Notes under the pieces: generated by a model
Databases searched by the model: none
Seen by the model: only the letters and a program-made list of their open reading frames with translations
What the model was told of the DNA's origin: nothing
Made by a program: the position numbers and the translations under genes
From: Nemertoderma westbladi
Lineage: Eukaryota > Xenacoelomorpha > Nemertodermatida > Nemertodermatidae
Reading direction: 5' to 3'
DNA: 64,000 bases
Assembly (NCBI GenBank): GCA_032718475.1
Contig: JAUCBJ010002028.1
Location: 1 to 64,000 of the forward strand
Part shown: positions 1 to 10,112 of the stretch, in pieces
Position numbering within the stretch: the stretch's first letter is position 1
Layout of the letters: every line of letters begins with the position of its first letter

Positions 1-900
1 ATTAAGGAGATAACACAATGTCAGAGTGAGAACAAAAAAATTAGATATGGTATCAATATATTACCATGAAGATTACTAGAAGTGATGAATTTTATTAAAA
101 ACATTCACTTATATATATAAATTTGTGATGTGGCATAGTCAACGAAGAAGAGATGGTACGTGTCATAATCATCGACGAATAAGAAAAGAGATGGAGTGCA
201 ACGTGGATGAATGGTTGGTTGCCTGAATAGGAAATACGTGAAAGAATATGAATCATAGGGTTGTGTGTGTAATAATCAATAATTATTATAATAAAAACGT
301 GCAGTATATAATGTTAGTGGTGGTAGCCTTTCAATATGACACAGATGCTGCGGGATTGGTTAGGTTGAGTAACTACTATGCAAATGTTGTTTGTATACGT
401 GTAGCTGGAAACGTGGCGGAATTTCAACACGTATCCTACTGCAGGACTGGTTGGATTGGTGACAGCCGTGGTGGAGTTGGCAATCAATATAATATCTGAT
501 GTAGTTGGTGGCCACGTTGTCAGCATATACAGTATACAGTGGTTGGTTGGTTGGTTGCGTGAATAGGAAATAACTATGGAAATGTTCGTATACGTGTAGC
601 CGCAAACGTGGTGGATTGGTAGGTTGCTTGGTTGAATGGATTGGTGACAGCCGTCGAAGAGTTGGCGATCGATTCGATATAATAGGGTAGTGTGGGGCTA
701 GCCACACGATGAGAGGTTTGGGTACGCGAAGATGAATATGCTATGGTTGGTTGATGCAACGACGCGAACCAATACTGACGGGAGGTAACAGCTGTAGGAG
801 TAAGGAGGGCATCGCGAGGTTAGGCTACGCGTAGGTGATATGCAGCGATTGGCTGAAGGCAACGACGCGAATCAATATTGATGGTGACAGATGGTCATTA
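1..900. repeat. degenerate direct repeats, GGTTG-rich
   Basis: Several blocks recur in diverged form: GGTTGGTTGC followed by GAATAGGAAATA near 215 and near 545, the motif ACGTGTAGC near 400 and 593, and CAACGACGCGAA near 757 and 858. The spacing is roughly 100-330 bp and irregular. Short frames here have no recognisable protein content. I read it as an old, decayed tandem repeat and see no gene. Confidence 0.5.
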
Positions 901-1038
901 AACACCTCGATTTAGCACCGGAATTTGGCATTTTTTAATTGCCTCCGAGATGTGGCCCGTAGCCCAGGCTAGGGAGGAGATAGCCGAGAACTATGCTTCT
1001 CCTACTACTTTCGTGGAGACAAGTGTTCTATTAATTTT

Positions 1039-1215
1039 ATGAAACCTACGTTTATGAACACATTTATTTGGCCAGATAAAAAAGATATTGACACTCTTGT
1101 CATGAATACACTATTATGCAAGACAGTTGCACCAACTCTTGCCAGTGGAAGATTGATTTTTAAGTTTGAGCCATTAGAATATCAGCGGTTGATAAACTTG
1201 TTGCTTTCCATCTGA
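1039..1215 (+). CDS. possible terminal exon of an unrecognised protein (58 codons from Met)
   Basis: An open frame runs from just after a TAG near 970 to a TGA at 1213-1215, with a Met at 1039. The translation looks protein-like, with balanced composition and clusters such as TFIWPDKKDIDTLV and VAPTLASGRLIFKFEP. It is not low-complexity, unlike the surrounding shadow frames. No family is recognised. It could be a last exon of a host gene or the end of a decayed transposase. Neither a splice acceptor nor a polyadenylation signal could be fixed, so this is a weak call. Confidence 0.3.
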   Translation: MKPTFMNTFIWPDKKDIDTLVMNTLLCKTVAPTLASGRLIFKFEPLEYQRLINLLLSI

Positions 1216-2155
1216 TATTTGAAATACTATTCAATTAACTATGAATTCTAAATGCAATGCATTTCTACATTGTTTATAATTAGGTTTTGAAGTGTGAACT
1301 TTAACAAATATATAAGGCATTGTTTTTGCCATGGTAAACAATTATTAGTTTGGTATATACATTTTAGTTAAGATGGTTCAATTTGTTGTTGTGTATGAAA
1401 TTTTGTGGCAAATATTTGATGAAAATGTTATCTTGTAGATACGATTTGTAAAGTGAATTGAAAAAAATATTTGAACAATATTATTTGCATTAATAAATAG
1501 TTTTTGCAATTTTGGAATAAAAACTATGCATTAGATGTCCTTAGTTCAATTCATGGGGGGGGGGGGGGGAATCCTGTCTATCCATGTACACTTTCTGACA
1601 TTGATTATATTCATGCCACTGATGTTTAACTGGATTGAGTGGGTAAAAGTATAGCTTTTGAAGCACAATAATGATAAGTAAGTTGAAAACATTCTTTGGC
1701 CAAGACAACGATATAATGTAATTAAGAACAAAGATAAAATGTAATGTCCTTAACATAGAAATGTAATTTCCGTAACGCAGAAATGTAACGTGCGTAACAC
1801 TGAATTGTAACGTCCGTAACACATATCTGACATTTGGGAGACCTTGAAAGTCTAATTCACAGAGATATTCTGTCAATGAAGGTGTTGTTACATGGAATTG
1901 GTAATATTGTGAATAATTATAAGAATTTAAGTGTATAAATTTGGTTCGGCACTTTTTGGTGGGAATTATTAAAATATGTAAAATAACTATGTCCAAATTG
2001 AGTAACGTCCGTAACAAGATATATATTTGGGAAACCAGGTAGAGCAGCAGCGACACAGGATAACCGATCGGACATTGTCAGTAGACTGTATATATCTTAC
2101 AGCACTAGGTCAGGGTACTACTGGTACTCAACTACAGAGGTACAGACAGACAGTA
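1216..2155. other. AT-rich intergenic DNA with a G15 run
   Basis: AT-rich sequence with a 15-base G run at 1555-1569. Around 1745-1820 a short motif, GTAACGTCCGTAAC and variants, repeats about four times at ~25-bp spacing and recurs near 2003. No coding sequence is supported. The long minus-strand frame across 1541-2056 is Leu/Ile/Tyr-rich and looks like chance. Confidence 0.5.
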
Positions 2156-3300
2156 TGTTCGCGCTTTTAGACCTTTAGCAGTTTAACCTGCCAATTTTAG
2201 GTGTCTTCTAGGTTATAAATCGACTTTAGCCTATAACAAGTATTTGATACACATAAAGTTACATTAGCCGAAGCCAGCCTATGCGCGACCATTCACCCAC
2301 GGTTAAGGGAGACTGGATTCGGATGCTCTGACCTTATTGCGGTGTAGACTTACTGTATTATTCGATCGCTCGTTACTATAATATCTCTGACAAATATTAT
2401 TTACTTTCGGGAAATACTAACAGTTCCTTTAGGACGTGGCGCTCTAAGTATATAAACAGAGCTATGACTTACACTAAACACAACGGGATGGCTAATGATT
2501 TTCGTATAAAGCGCATTCTTTAGGAAATGCTTTGTTATCTGTCACACTCATGCACACTACTGCACACTGATCTGCCGACCTTCACTAATTTTAATCATAT
2601 ATAAGGAGAACAGCAACTGACACATGTAGGGTCTATGAAATAGCATTCAATTCACTCCAAAACCACTATAATTTAAGTCGCAATTGCTATATGTAACCGG
2701 TCTCTCTAACCTTCAGTATATCAAGAAGATTGGGGTTTTATGATTATTTATCGATATTCTCCAAATATAACAACATATCCATCAACTGATAACAATTATA
2801 ACCGACAGTAAAAGCAGTAAAATAATGCGGTGAAAGGTATGTATAGTATGATATGATTCGTATGGTATGACAGGATAACAGTTATACATTTCTATGATCA
2901 AAGCCGTTCTAATGTTTGGCTAAAGTCTGAAACACAGAATAATTCCAAAGGTAAACAAAGACCATAATGCATTGCGCGATCTTCCGTAGGCTTCTGTACA
3001 AGATAAAATGAAAATCACTCTGATTGGTCGAGTGAGCCGAACAAAGAAAGCCAAAAAGCTCCACATCGACATATCAGCTGATAGATGTCGTCATCTGAAC
3101 TACACTGTATTAAGAGTATTTTGGCGCATTGCGGCATAAAATGGCTTGTTATGTCCGCTAAAGTACACATACAGAAGAAATGGCTTTTTATGTCCACTAA
3201 AACACCGGTACAGTAAGGAAACGGCTTTTTATGTCCGTTAAAACACCTACAGAGTACTTTGCGGGGAAAATAACTAGCTAGATCCGCAATCGCCTTTACA
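2156..3300 (-). repeat. LTR copy A (3' LTR of the minus-strand element)
   Basis: About 1145 bp, bounded on the plus strand by TGTTCGCGC and CCTTTACA, which fits the TG...CA rule. It matches 13875-15036 and 52540-53657 over its whole length with scattered differences (by eye 85-90% identity). Near 3138-3290 there are about three units of a ~40-50 bp repeat around TTTTATGTCC, present in all three copies. On the element's strand these lie at the U3 end and could be enhancer-like. The adjoining internal side has a GGGAGCGG purine tract (minus strand), as expected for a polypurine primer. Confidence 0.75.
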
Positions 3301-3378
3301 CCGCTCCCAGAAAATGGGATTTAATTCTATAAAATATAAAAAATCACAGTTTCTAAAATATAAAAATACTCTAAACAG

Positions 3379-4925
3379 TTAGTTTTTCTTGCGCGGACGG
3401 TGTTTACGCAGTTTTTTGAGGCTAGCAAGAGTCCTTTTCTCTTTGGGGCGAGCCACTTTACTAGGAGGGCTATAACCCTTGGGTGAAGGGTGCAATACAA
3501 TTGCATCGGAAGGTTTAGAATTACGGTCGGTGTATCCGCCGGTCGAGGTACCTGGTTGATCGATATCAACCTCAGTGGAACGAGGTCGAACAACCTTGAG
3601 AGCGCATTTTAAGACAGCAGCTCTTACTGGTCCCTGACGTTTGCACGAAAGCGGTAGGTGGACCGTGTGTAGTGAGAAATTTCCTCGGTTTGATGATTCT
3701 TTCCAACTCGCGTTCTCGGGCTCTATAGGAATCGATATGCTTCTCCTCGAGCTGATTTTCCTCCGCTTGTCGTTGGAAGCATTCGTCTAAAACTATTTTA
3801 GAGAGTAGGGTCACCCAAGTTCGATATCTGCTTAGAGATTCTGGATTTCCTGATCGAACTGAGATAAAGCTAATTCGTTTACCGCTTGGACTTGCTGCGG
3901 CAATTTACATTTCTCTAAACAATTGTAGGTTCCTTTTCTGATCTTTTGACGAATAGTGCCCAATGCGTTTCGTACAACTCTCTCCTCCACCTCGGTGACA
4001 GGTTGTATCGGGTTAAACAGGGACGATGATATGGTTGAATGACGATATTAGATGTCCGCGTCCCAATCCGACTAGGTAAGATGGGCGAATATCTAGGGAG
4101 CTCATAACCGGAGTGCCACCGATTAACTGTTCGGGTAACACTAGATCTTTGAACAGTGAGTACAGTTCGGGAGGATCCATGATACTATTAGGATCAAGAG
4201 TCTGAGATCTAACTAGGGAATGAGGAGGTCTGACCGAGTATTCCGGAACTCTGATCATAGGTTTATTTAAGGATCGTTTGAATCGAGCGAGCGTAGGTGA
4301 TACATCGAACAAGTTTTGCTCGAAACTCCCGTAAATATAGCGAGTAAAACCGTGTTTAAAGCAACGTCTCCGCGGATGTTTATGTCTTTCCGTTTGTTGG
4401 TTGGGTCTTGGGCATTCATCGCAATAATACCAAAGACACACATCTTGTAGGTGAAACGCGGGTGATATTTATTCGGTTTTACAACGTTTCGCTCAAGAAT
4501 TCCAAATATACGTTGGAGTCGCTGCGTTTATCCGGCTCTTCAACGTCTTCCCTTTCGAGTCTGTTTCGAATAGAATTCTCGTGTTCTATTCTAGGTTTAT
4601 CGTTCCGACTCCGCTGGGTATGATATTTTAATAAAACCATTTCCCTTTCGGTGTCTACATCGTCCGTATCGTGTAAATCGATAGGATGGCCAGTAGTTAA
4701 GAAGTCCATATACGTACCATTACGATGCGTATAGCGAGCGGTGAATTTTCTATAGTCCAATTCACGCGTAAATTGCTCCTGGGACATTGGTGGTTCGATA
4801 TAACGACCATCGTCCTCCGTAGTAGTTGGACCAGCGTCGCCGCGTATCAAGCTATCAACAAACGCTTGTAAAGGTAGAGTATATCGCTCCCTGATACCAA
4901 GATCATCTTCTATCAACTCAGTCAT
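3379..4925 (-). pseudogene. gene X remnant, internally deleted and frameshifted
   Basis: The minus-strand coding pieces are clearly related to the longer copy at 53736-57285. They hold the N-terminal block (4925-4479, apparent start MTELIEDDLG), a following block with the motif LDIRPSYLVGLGRGH (4441-4013), and a C-terminal block ending in a strongly basic tail. About 2.2 kb present in the other copy is missing here. The break lies between the EEKHI segment and the YRARERELER segment near 3735, so the two zinc knuckles are lost. Frameshifts separate the blocks. Unlike the other copy, this one keeps the original basic C-terminal tail and its stop at 3379. It sits between the former pol region and the 3' LTR. 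Function unknown. Confidence 0.65.
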
Positions 4926-6600
4926 ATCTGCTATATGAGTTTATCAATATTATAATGAGTTTATATTTAGGCTAGCGGGCGTCGCTGCCTACCCCTCTCT
5001 GCCCCCGGACAGTGCAAGATCCTCAGCGCTGGTGTACTTTCGCCGATGTGCCTATCGCCAACGTAGTAGCTGCACAACGACCACAACAACCAGCGCGAGT
5101 CACTCCACCGTCCGTCCCAAAGGCTTAGATTTACTTCAGGTTCTTACTGGAGAGTTAGGGCTACTTTCACAATTGCGACTCGCTACTGTAAACACACTTT
5201 AGTAGTAACATTCACCTATAAACGCACAAATTCCACACAACTGTCACAAATTGTACACATTCGGCCATTTGTCCGTTAGTCAGTGCCTTCCAGAATGCCA
5301 CATTATTATTATGTATCCTTGGATACTAGCAGTGTGCTATTTACTCCCTATGCTATTCAATGGGGCAAGCTTTCTATTGTTCTTTTAACTCACTTCTAAT
5401 TCTAGCGTGGTTGTTGCCATGGTGACATTATGGAAAGCTAGCGGTAGAATTAGGGTAATTCTCATGCATACAGATCTGGGATGCTATTTAATTGTAATTC
5501 TTTAATTGTCAATATCCCCTTTATACATGATTTTATGAAATTTATCGGCTATTGACTATATATTGGAGATTCTCGCACACTAATATACTTAATAGGGTGA
5601 ATCTCCGCTCCCATGATCTATTAATTAATGTAATTTTGGGAATGTTATAAATTGTATAAAAACAACAATTTATCAAATTCATTAAAATATGAATTTAAAT
5701 TTATTCCCGTAAATTTTATTATTTAATATTAAAATAGACACAATTTTATTCCAGAACATATCTGGGGACTGGGATCCTTGATTCTAGGAAATTTGTCCTT
5801 TTAAGAGTATCGGTAAGTGCTACAATATCTTAATTGACTAGAATTTTAAAGGATCTAAATTTTGACAGATTTTAATTTATAGATTTTCTAGAGTTAACTT
5901 GTAAGTAGTTACTCTATTGTATCTATTTGACAGATTTTATAAATATTAATAATTAATATTTAAGATGGGCACCGGTTTATTCCAGAACATGTCTGGGGAC
6001 GTTAACCACTGATTCTAGAATTTTGTCTTTTAAGTATATCGGTGGGTGCCGCAATATCTTAATCGACTAGAATTACAGATGGTCAAAGGGTTTAACAGAT
6101 TTATTTTGCGTTTTACGCTACTGTTAAAGGGACATCACGCTACTATATGTATTATTTAATATACGGTATGAGAGTAATATCGCAAGAAGCAATGTCAGTG
6201 AGAAGAGGCAAGTCGTTTCCAAGGTCTACCCAGAGCTTGGTTTAGCCGAGACACGAGGATCTGAACTTTGCATTCCTAATACTCTACTTACCAATAATAC
6301 TTAAATATAGTAGGAGCTTTATTGTACTTTAATAAGTACGGATATTTCATCTTGCTGTAGTCACGTATTTATAATATGATACGGACAGTAAGGAAAGAGA
6401 AAAAGAATTATTTCTCGCCGTCGCACTAAATATATAATATATAAGTAATTAATAATAAGACTAATATATATTGCACTAATCTACTAAATAATCTCTAAAA
6501 TAACATTCTACTAAATAAAATTAAAGAAAACGATTATAATAAAATTACATAATAATACATACATAAATATAAAATATTAAAAACAAATATAAAATAATAT
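4926..6600 (-). other. non-coding internal region of the LTR element
   Basis: The part from about 5210 to 6080 matches 58800-59620, so it belongs to the same element family as gene X. It contains two ~110-bp direct repeats (5747-5860 and 5970-6080) sharing TTATTCCAGAACAT and ATCTTAATNGACTAGAATT. A short minus-strand frame in the second copy reads RHPPIYLKDK, also found at 59560-59600, and may be a fossil C-terminus of pol. The rest, 6080-6600, is AT-rich without coding signal. Confidence 0.45.
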
Positions 6601-6625
6601 AGTCACACACCCACTCCAGACGCTG

Positions 6626-8617
6626 TTACATTGGGGAGTCCCTAGATGTTTGTTGGATTAGGGAGGTGGTCGTGGGAAGAGTATCTTGCCTTCCATAGGT
6701 TCCGGACAGTTCTCGGCCTCTTTCCAGTAAACATAAACGACCAACTGGGCGATTGAGTTGTTGTGTTTCGAATACAATTCCAGGTTTCCTCTTCGTCCTG
6801 GAATAGTGACGATAGAAACATCGCTTCAAATACACGACAGCCTTACAAAGCCGATTCCAGGATCTATAGTGGTCCATCGCTCCCGGCAGGAGAGGTGAGA
6901 GTCCCGGCGAGGCATCTGGTGTTCCAGATCTCCAGTTTCTCTCTCTGATCTCCACAACAGATCGGTTCGCGGTGGGGGAGTTTAGATCCACAGCGTCATC
7001 CCTGGCAATGTGTAGTACAGACAGATCTATCACGGGTTTAAATAACCTTGATTTACTCATCCGGGTTTTAGGTTTGACTTTCTCCGCTCCCTTGGCTTGT
7101 CTAATCTCAGCCGTGGTAAGATGGGGAGGCCATTCATCTTCTTTACTTAGGAAGTCGGGTCCACCTAACCAGTCTGGAGTATCTGTCAGTTCTTGAGGAG
7201 TTGCTCCTCTGGAAGCGATGCCGGCTAGATTAATCGTCTTGGGGCAATATCTCCATTGATCTACATTGGAGTTAATATCGTCATTATCTGAGGAGTATGG
7301 TGTTCCCTCAGTTGGGTCATCTACCTCACTACTCTCCGCTTCCCATTCACTTACTTGGTATACCTGTTCTTTTGGTAACCTTTCTATGAGAGTTCTACGG
7401 GAAGGGCCAGTAAAGTACCAACCTACTCTAGTTCTTCGCGCATAGGCTTGTAGTGGTTGCGGTTGAGCAGGCCGTTTCTCCAATGTCTCAAGCGCCTCAT
7501 GCGCATTTTGGCCGATGAGTATTTGCACTCCAGGGTAGTCTGTGTTGAATCTAGGTATCTTAAGCTGCTGGGTGAAATCGTCCTCATCCCAGTTATAAGG
7601 TTCTACTTGGCTGGTAGCGAAGTTCTTTATCGCCACCATTTTTACTGACCTTATACTGTGTTCTCCTAGTTCATCCTGGGGGGTGGACAACGCACCTACA
7701 TAATAATCCGTTATTACTGTAGATTTCCAAACCTGCATAATTCCTGACATGTTTAACTTAGTTCGGAACTTGGGTTGTCCAGCAAAGATGTCTTCGGATA
7801 GTTCTTTGTCGATGAATGTTCCTGTGCTACCGGAGTCAAGGAGGGCGTTCACTATATAACTCCTTTTAGGTCCGTGGACCCTCAACTGTACTACTGGAAA
7901 TTCTCGGATTCCTACATTGGAAGTTGGTGCTTTCCAAGATGGTTGTCGGTCAGAAGTAGTTAGGGGGAGCTCGCTGTCGGTGTCCTTTTCATACGTAAGT
8001 GCTCGATACACTGCGGTATTTATCAGGTAACAGGATTCGTTTTCATCGAAGAATTCGTCCGTATAGAATCCTTCCATCTCAGAACTTTGGTCAGTGTCGT
8101 TCACATCACTGAATTGGACATGCAGTTCGGAATCACTTACCTGACTCAGGCTGTTTCGTTCGAATTCAGTATGCAACAAGAGATGATGTTTTGCGCCGCA
8201 CTTCGCACACCTTGCGTCTGAGTAACAGGTTCGCCGTTTGTGTCCTTGTCTGAGGCAATTATAACACAACCGCTTATCCCACATGACTTCCCGTCTATCC
8301 TTTAATGATTTCTTTAGGAATTCATCACACACATTCAAGCGGTGGGTCCCGTCACATAGCGCACATTTCGGTTTGATATTACTTACCTTATTTTGAGTAA
8401 CGTTGTGCACACTCGTTCTTTCTTCGGGCTTTCTTACCTGAATTCTCTTAGGAGACGTAGGAGGAGTTTTTCTTACCTGTTCTCTCCTGTCATTGGTTCG
8501 AGACTTGAATTTACTTACGTCTTTAGGCGTTTTATTGACATAATAAGATCTTTCAGTGTCTTTCCCGCTGTCTTCTTCTTGAGAAGCCTGGCTTTCGCCG
8601 TCGTCGGTATAACACAC
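6626..8617 (-). CDS. zinc-knuckle and aspartic protease ORF with RT/RNase H excised (BEL/Pao type)
   Basis: 663 codons. Residues 85-97 form a CX2CX3HX4C knuckle, 118-131 a canonical CX2CX4HX4C knuckle, and 137-145 a third Cys/His cluster. An aspartic protease follows with DSGS at 261-264 in LLDSGSTGTFID, and VGWYFTGP near 398 marks its end. In an ordinary BEL/Pao polyprotein RT and RNase H would follow. Here an acidic linker (about 425-450) runs straight into WRYCPKTINLAGIASRG (456-470) and RSWNRLCKAVVYLK (585-598), which normally precede integrase. The frame then ends at 663 without the integrase catalytic core. The deletion is in frame, so Gag-associated and protease parts stay translatable. 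The usable start is uncertain because the frame is open upstream of 8617 and meets gag through a frameshift. Confidence 0.75.
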   Translation of the reverse strand: MCYTDDGESQASQEEDSGKDTERSYYVNKTPKDVSKFKSRTNDRREQVRKTPPTSPKRIQVRKPEERTSVHNVTQNKVSNIKPKCALCDGTHRLNVCDEFLKKSLKDRREVMWDKRLCYNCLRQGHKRRTCYSDARCAKCGAKHHLLLHTEFERNSLSQVSDSELHVQFSDVNDTDQSSEMEGFYTDEFFDENESCYLINTAVYRALTYEKDTDSELPLTTSDRQPSWKAPTSNVGIREFPVVQLRVHGPKRSYIVNALLDSGSTGTFIDKELSEDIFAGQPKFRTKLNMSGIMQVWKSTVITDYYVGALSTPQDELGEHSIRSVKMVAIKNFATSQVEPYNWDEDDFTQQLKIPRFNTDYPGVQILIGQNAHEALETLEKRPAQPQPLQAYARRTRVGWYFTGPSRRTLIERLPKEQVYQVSEWEAESSEVDDPTEGTPYSSDNDDINSNVDQWRYCPKTINLAGIASRGATPQELTDTPDWLGGPDFLSKEDEWPPHLTTAEIRQAKGAEKVKPKTRMSKSRLFKPVIDLSVLHIARDDAVDLNSPTANRSVVEIRERNWRSGTPDASPGLSPLLPGAMDHYRSWNRLCKAVVYLKRCFYRHYSRTKRKPGIVFETQQLNRPVGRLCLLERGRELSGTYGRQDTLPTTTSLIQQTSRDSPM

Positions 8618-8753
8618 TGGTTTTACCTTTCTCCTAGAAACGGGTTTCTCACTTACCTTGTTTTCCGGTGTCTTCTCTGCTGGACTGCTTTAGGAGCTGT
8701 AATTTCACTTCTCCATCTAAGAATGACATGAGATCAGCCATGGTAGGGTCTTG

Positions 8754-10013
8754 TCATTGTTGTTCCATCATATATAACACTTTCTTATCCCAGCGTGTAC
8801 CTACTCCATCCTTAGGTAAAGTAGAGGCCACGGCTCCAATAACCATAGAACTCTGATATTCATGAGACTTACCTAGCCAATCTAATTGTCTACAGATCTC
8901 CTGAATCTCATCGGAAAACTCTATAATCCCGCTGATAATGAACTTTCGGGGTGCTACCAATTTTGCATACAAATACCTAGCTATGTTATTCCTATTACCA
9001 TACCTGGTGTTTAGTGTATCCCAAACTTGTCTTAATCCATCTGGATGTCCAATAAACTTTAACGCCATTAACTTGGGAGATCCTTCCAAGCACTCGATGA
9101 GGAATCTAAGTTTCTCTCCATTAGATAGCACAGAGTTCTGTATGTTATCTTTGTAATATTCATTAAAAGGTAACCATTTCATCTCATCTCCATTGAACTT
9201 GACTATCTCTCCCACCTTTACTGCTTGACGGGCTTCGGTTCTAGCCATTTGAAAACTTTCTTGGGCCATTGTGTTATTTAATATCGAGTTATCGGTATAT
9301 AAATTTCTCGGATTATGATCAGGTCTATAGGGAATATCATTGTCAACCGGTTTATAATTACCCTTAATAGGGTTTACTATAGGAGTTTCCACTTTACTAG
9401 CTGTATAGATGCGTGTAGGCTCCACACCTTGCGCATGAAATACTTCAGGCCTAACAGGTTGACACATTGTTACAGGGGGTGGTGGTATACCCTTTTGTGT
9501 ATTTGCTAATTTATCGCGTTCTAACGCGATACTTTGCTGCACTTCTTGCAACTCTAACCTACTTTCCCTTACTGTTCCCTTAAACTGATGAACGGTCTCC
9601 TGCATCTGCCCGAGCAGGAGATTCATCCCTCGCCGCCCCTCATCCACCCACTCGACCGCCGAAGCGGGAGCCGCCAACGTAGTAGCGGGCAGACGAGAGA
9701 CGACGGGCGATAAATTCTTGATGTCTTGCTCGGCGTCCAGGACGGGTTCGGACTCGGGAACAGTCCTACTGGGCATAGGTAGTTTAGTACTGTGCAAAGG
9801 GAATTTAGCGGTAGGTTCTGGGAGTACAGGTGTCTCTATCACCGAAGGGGTGGCTTCGAGAACAGGCCTAATTATTTCAGGCTCATCTACTATAGTAGGG
9901 AGTCTTTCTATTTTAATTATTTGGTCTGTGGGTTCTATACTACCTAAGTCTGTGTTAGTTAGTTGCCTTCTAACAGCTGGGGGCAAATCAGGCAATTTCT
10001 GACGGTGGGACAT
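8754..10013 (-). CDS. gag (DUF1759-like) of the BEL/Pao element
   Basis: 419 codons from MSHRQKLPDL. The first ~130 residues are proline- and acid-rich. Residues ~130-180 look like a coiled coil (VHQFKGTVRESRLELQEVQQ). Residues ~265-415 carry the gag core with FNGDEMKWLPFNEYYKD and LNTRYGNRNNIARY, characteristic of the DUF1759 family. After the TGA at 8754-8756 the same frame continues for about 45 codons with gag-like sequence (LMSFLDGEVKLQL), so this stop interrupts a longer gag. Upstream, the frame is also open for 33 codons back to the ORF1 stop. It probably acts as the structural protein of particles, by family analogy. Confidence 0.75.
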   Translation of the reverse strand: MSHRQKLPDLPPAVRRQLTNTDLGSIEPTDQIIKIERLPTIVDEPEIIRPVLEATPSVIETPVLPEPTAKFPLHSTKLPMPSRTVPESEPVLDAEQDIKNLSPVVSRLPATTLAAPASAVEWVDEGRRGMNLLLGQMQETVHQFKGTVRESRLELQEVQQSIALERDKLANTQKGIPPPPVTMCQPVRPEVFHAQGVEPTRIYTASKVETPIVNPIKGNYKPVDNDIPYRPDHNPRNLYTDNSILNNTMAQESFQMARTEARQAVKVGEIVKFNGDEMKWLPFNEYYKDNIQNSVLSNGEKLRFLIECLEGSPKLMALKFIGHPDGLRQVWDTLNTRYGNRNNIARYLYAKLVAPRKFIISGIIEFSDEIQEICRQLDWLGKSHEYQSSMVIGAVASTLPKDGVGTRWDKKVLYMMEQQ

Positions 10014-10112
10014 TCTTCTACGTCTACTTAGACGAGATCTATTTCCTCCGTCTTCAGGATCAGTGGTATCGCCTTCATCAGATGAGGTGTATCCCTTTCT
10101 TTTGGGAGTAGA

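Noticed and set aside
1541-2056. 171-codon minus-strand frame as a membrane protein
   Set aside because: Leu/Ile/Tyr-rich composition of an AT-rich region; no start context, motif or neighbour supports it.
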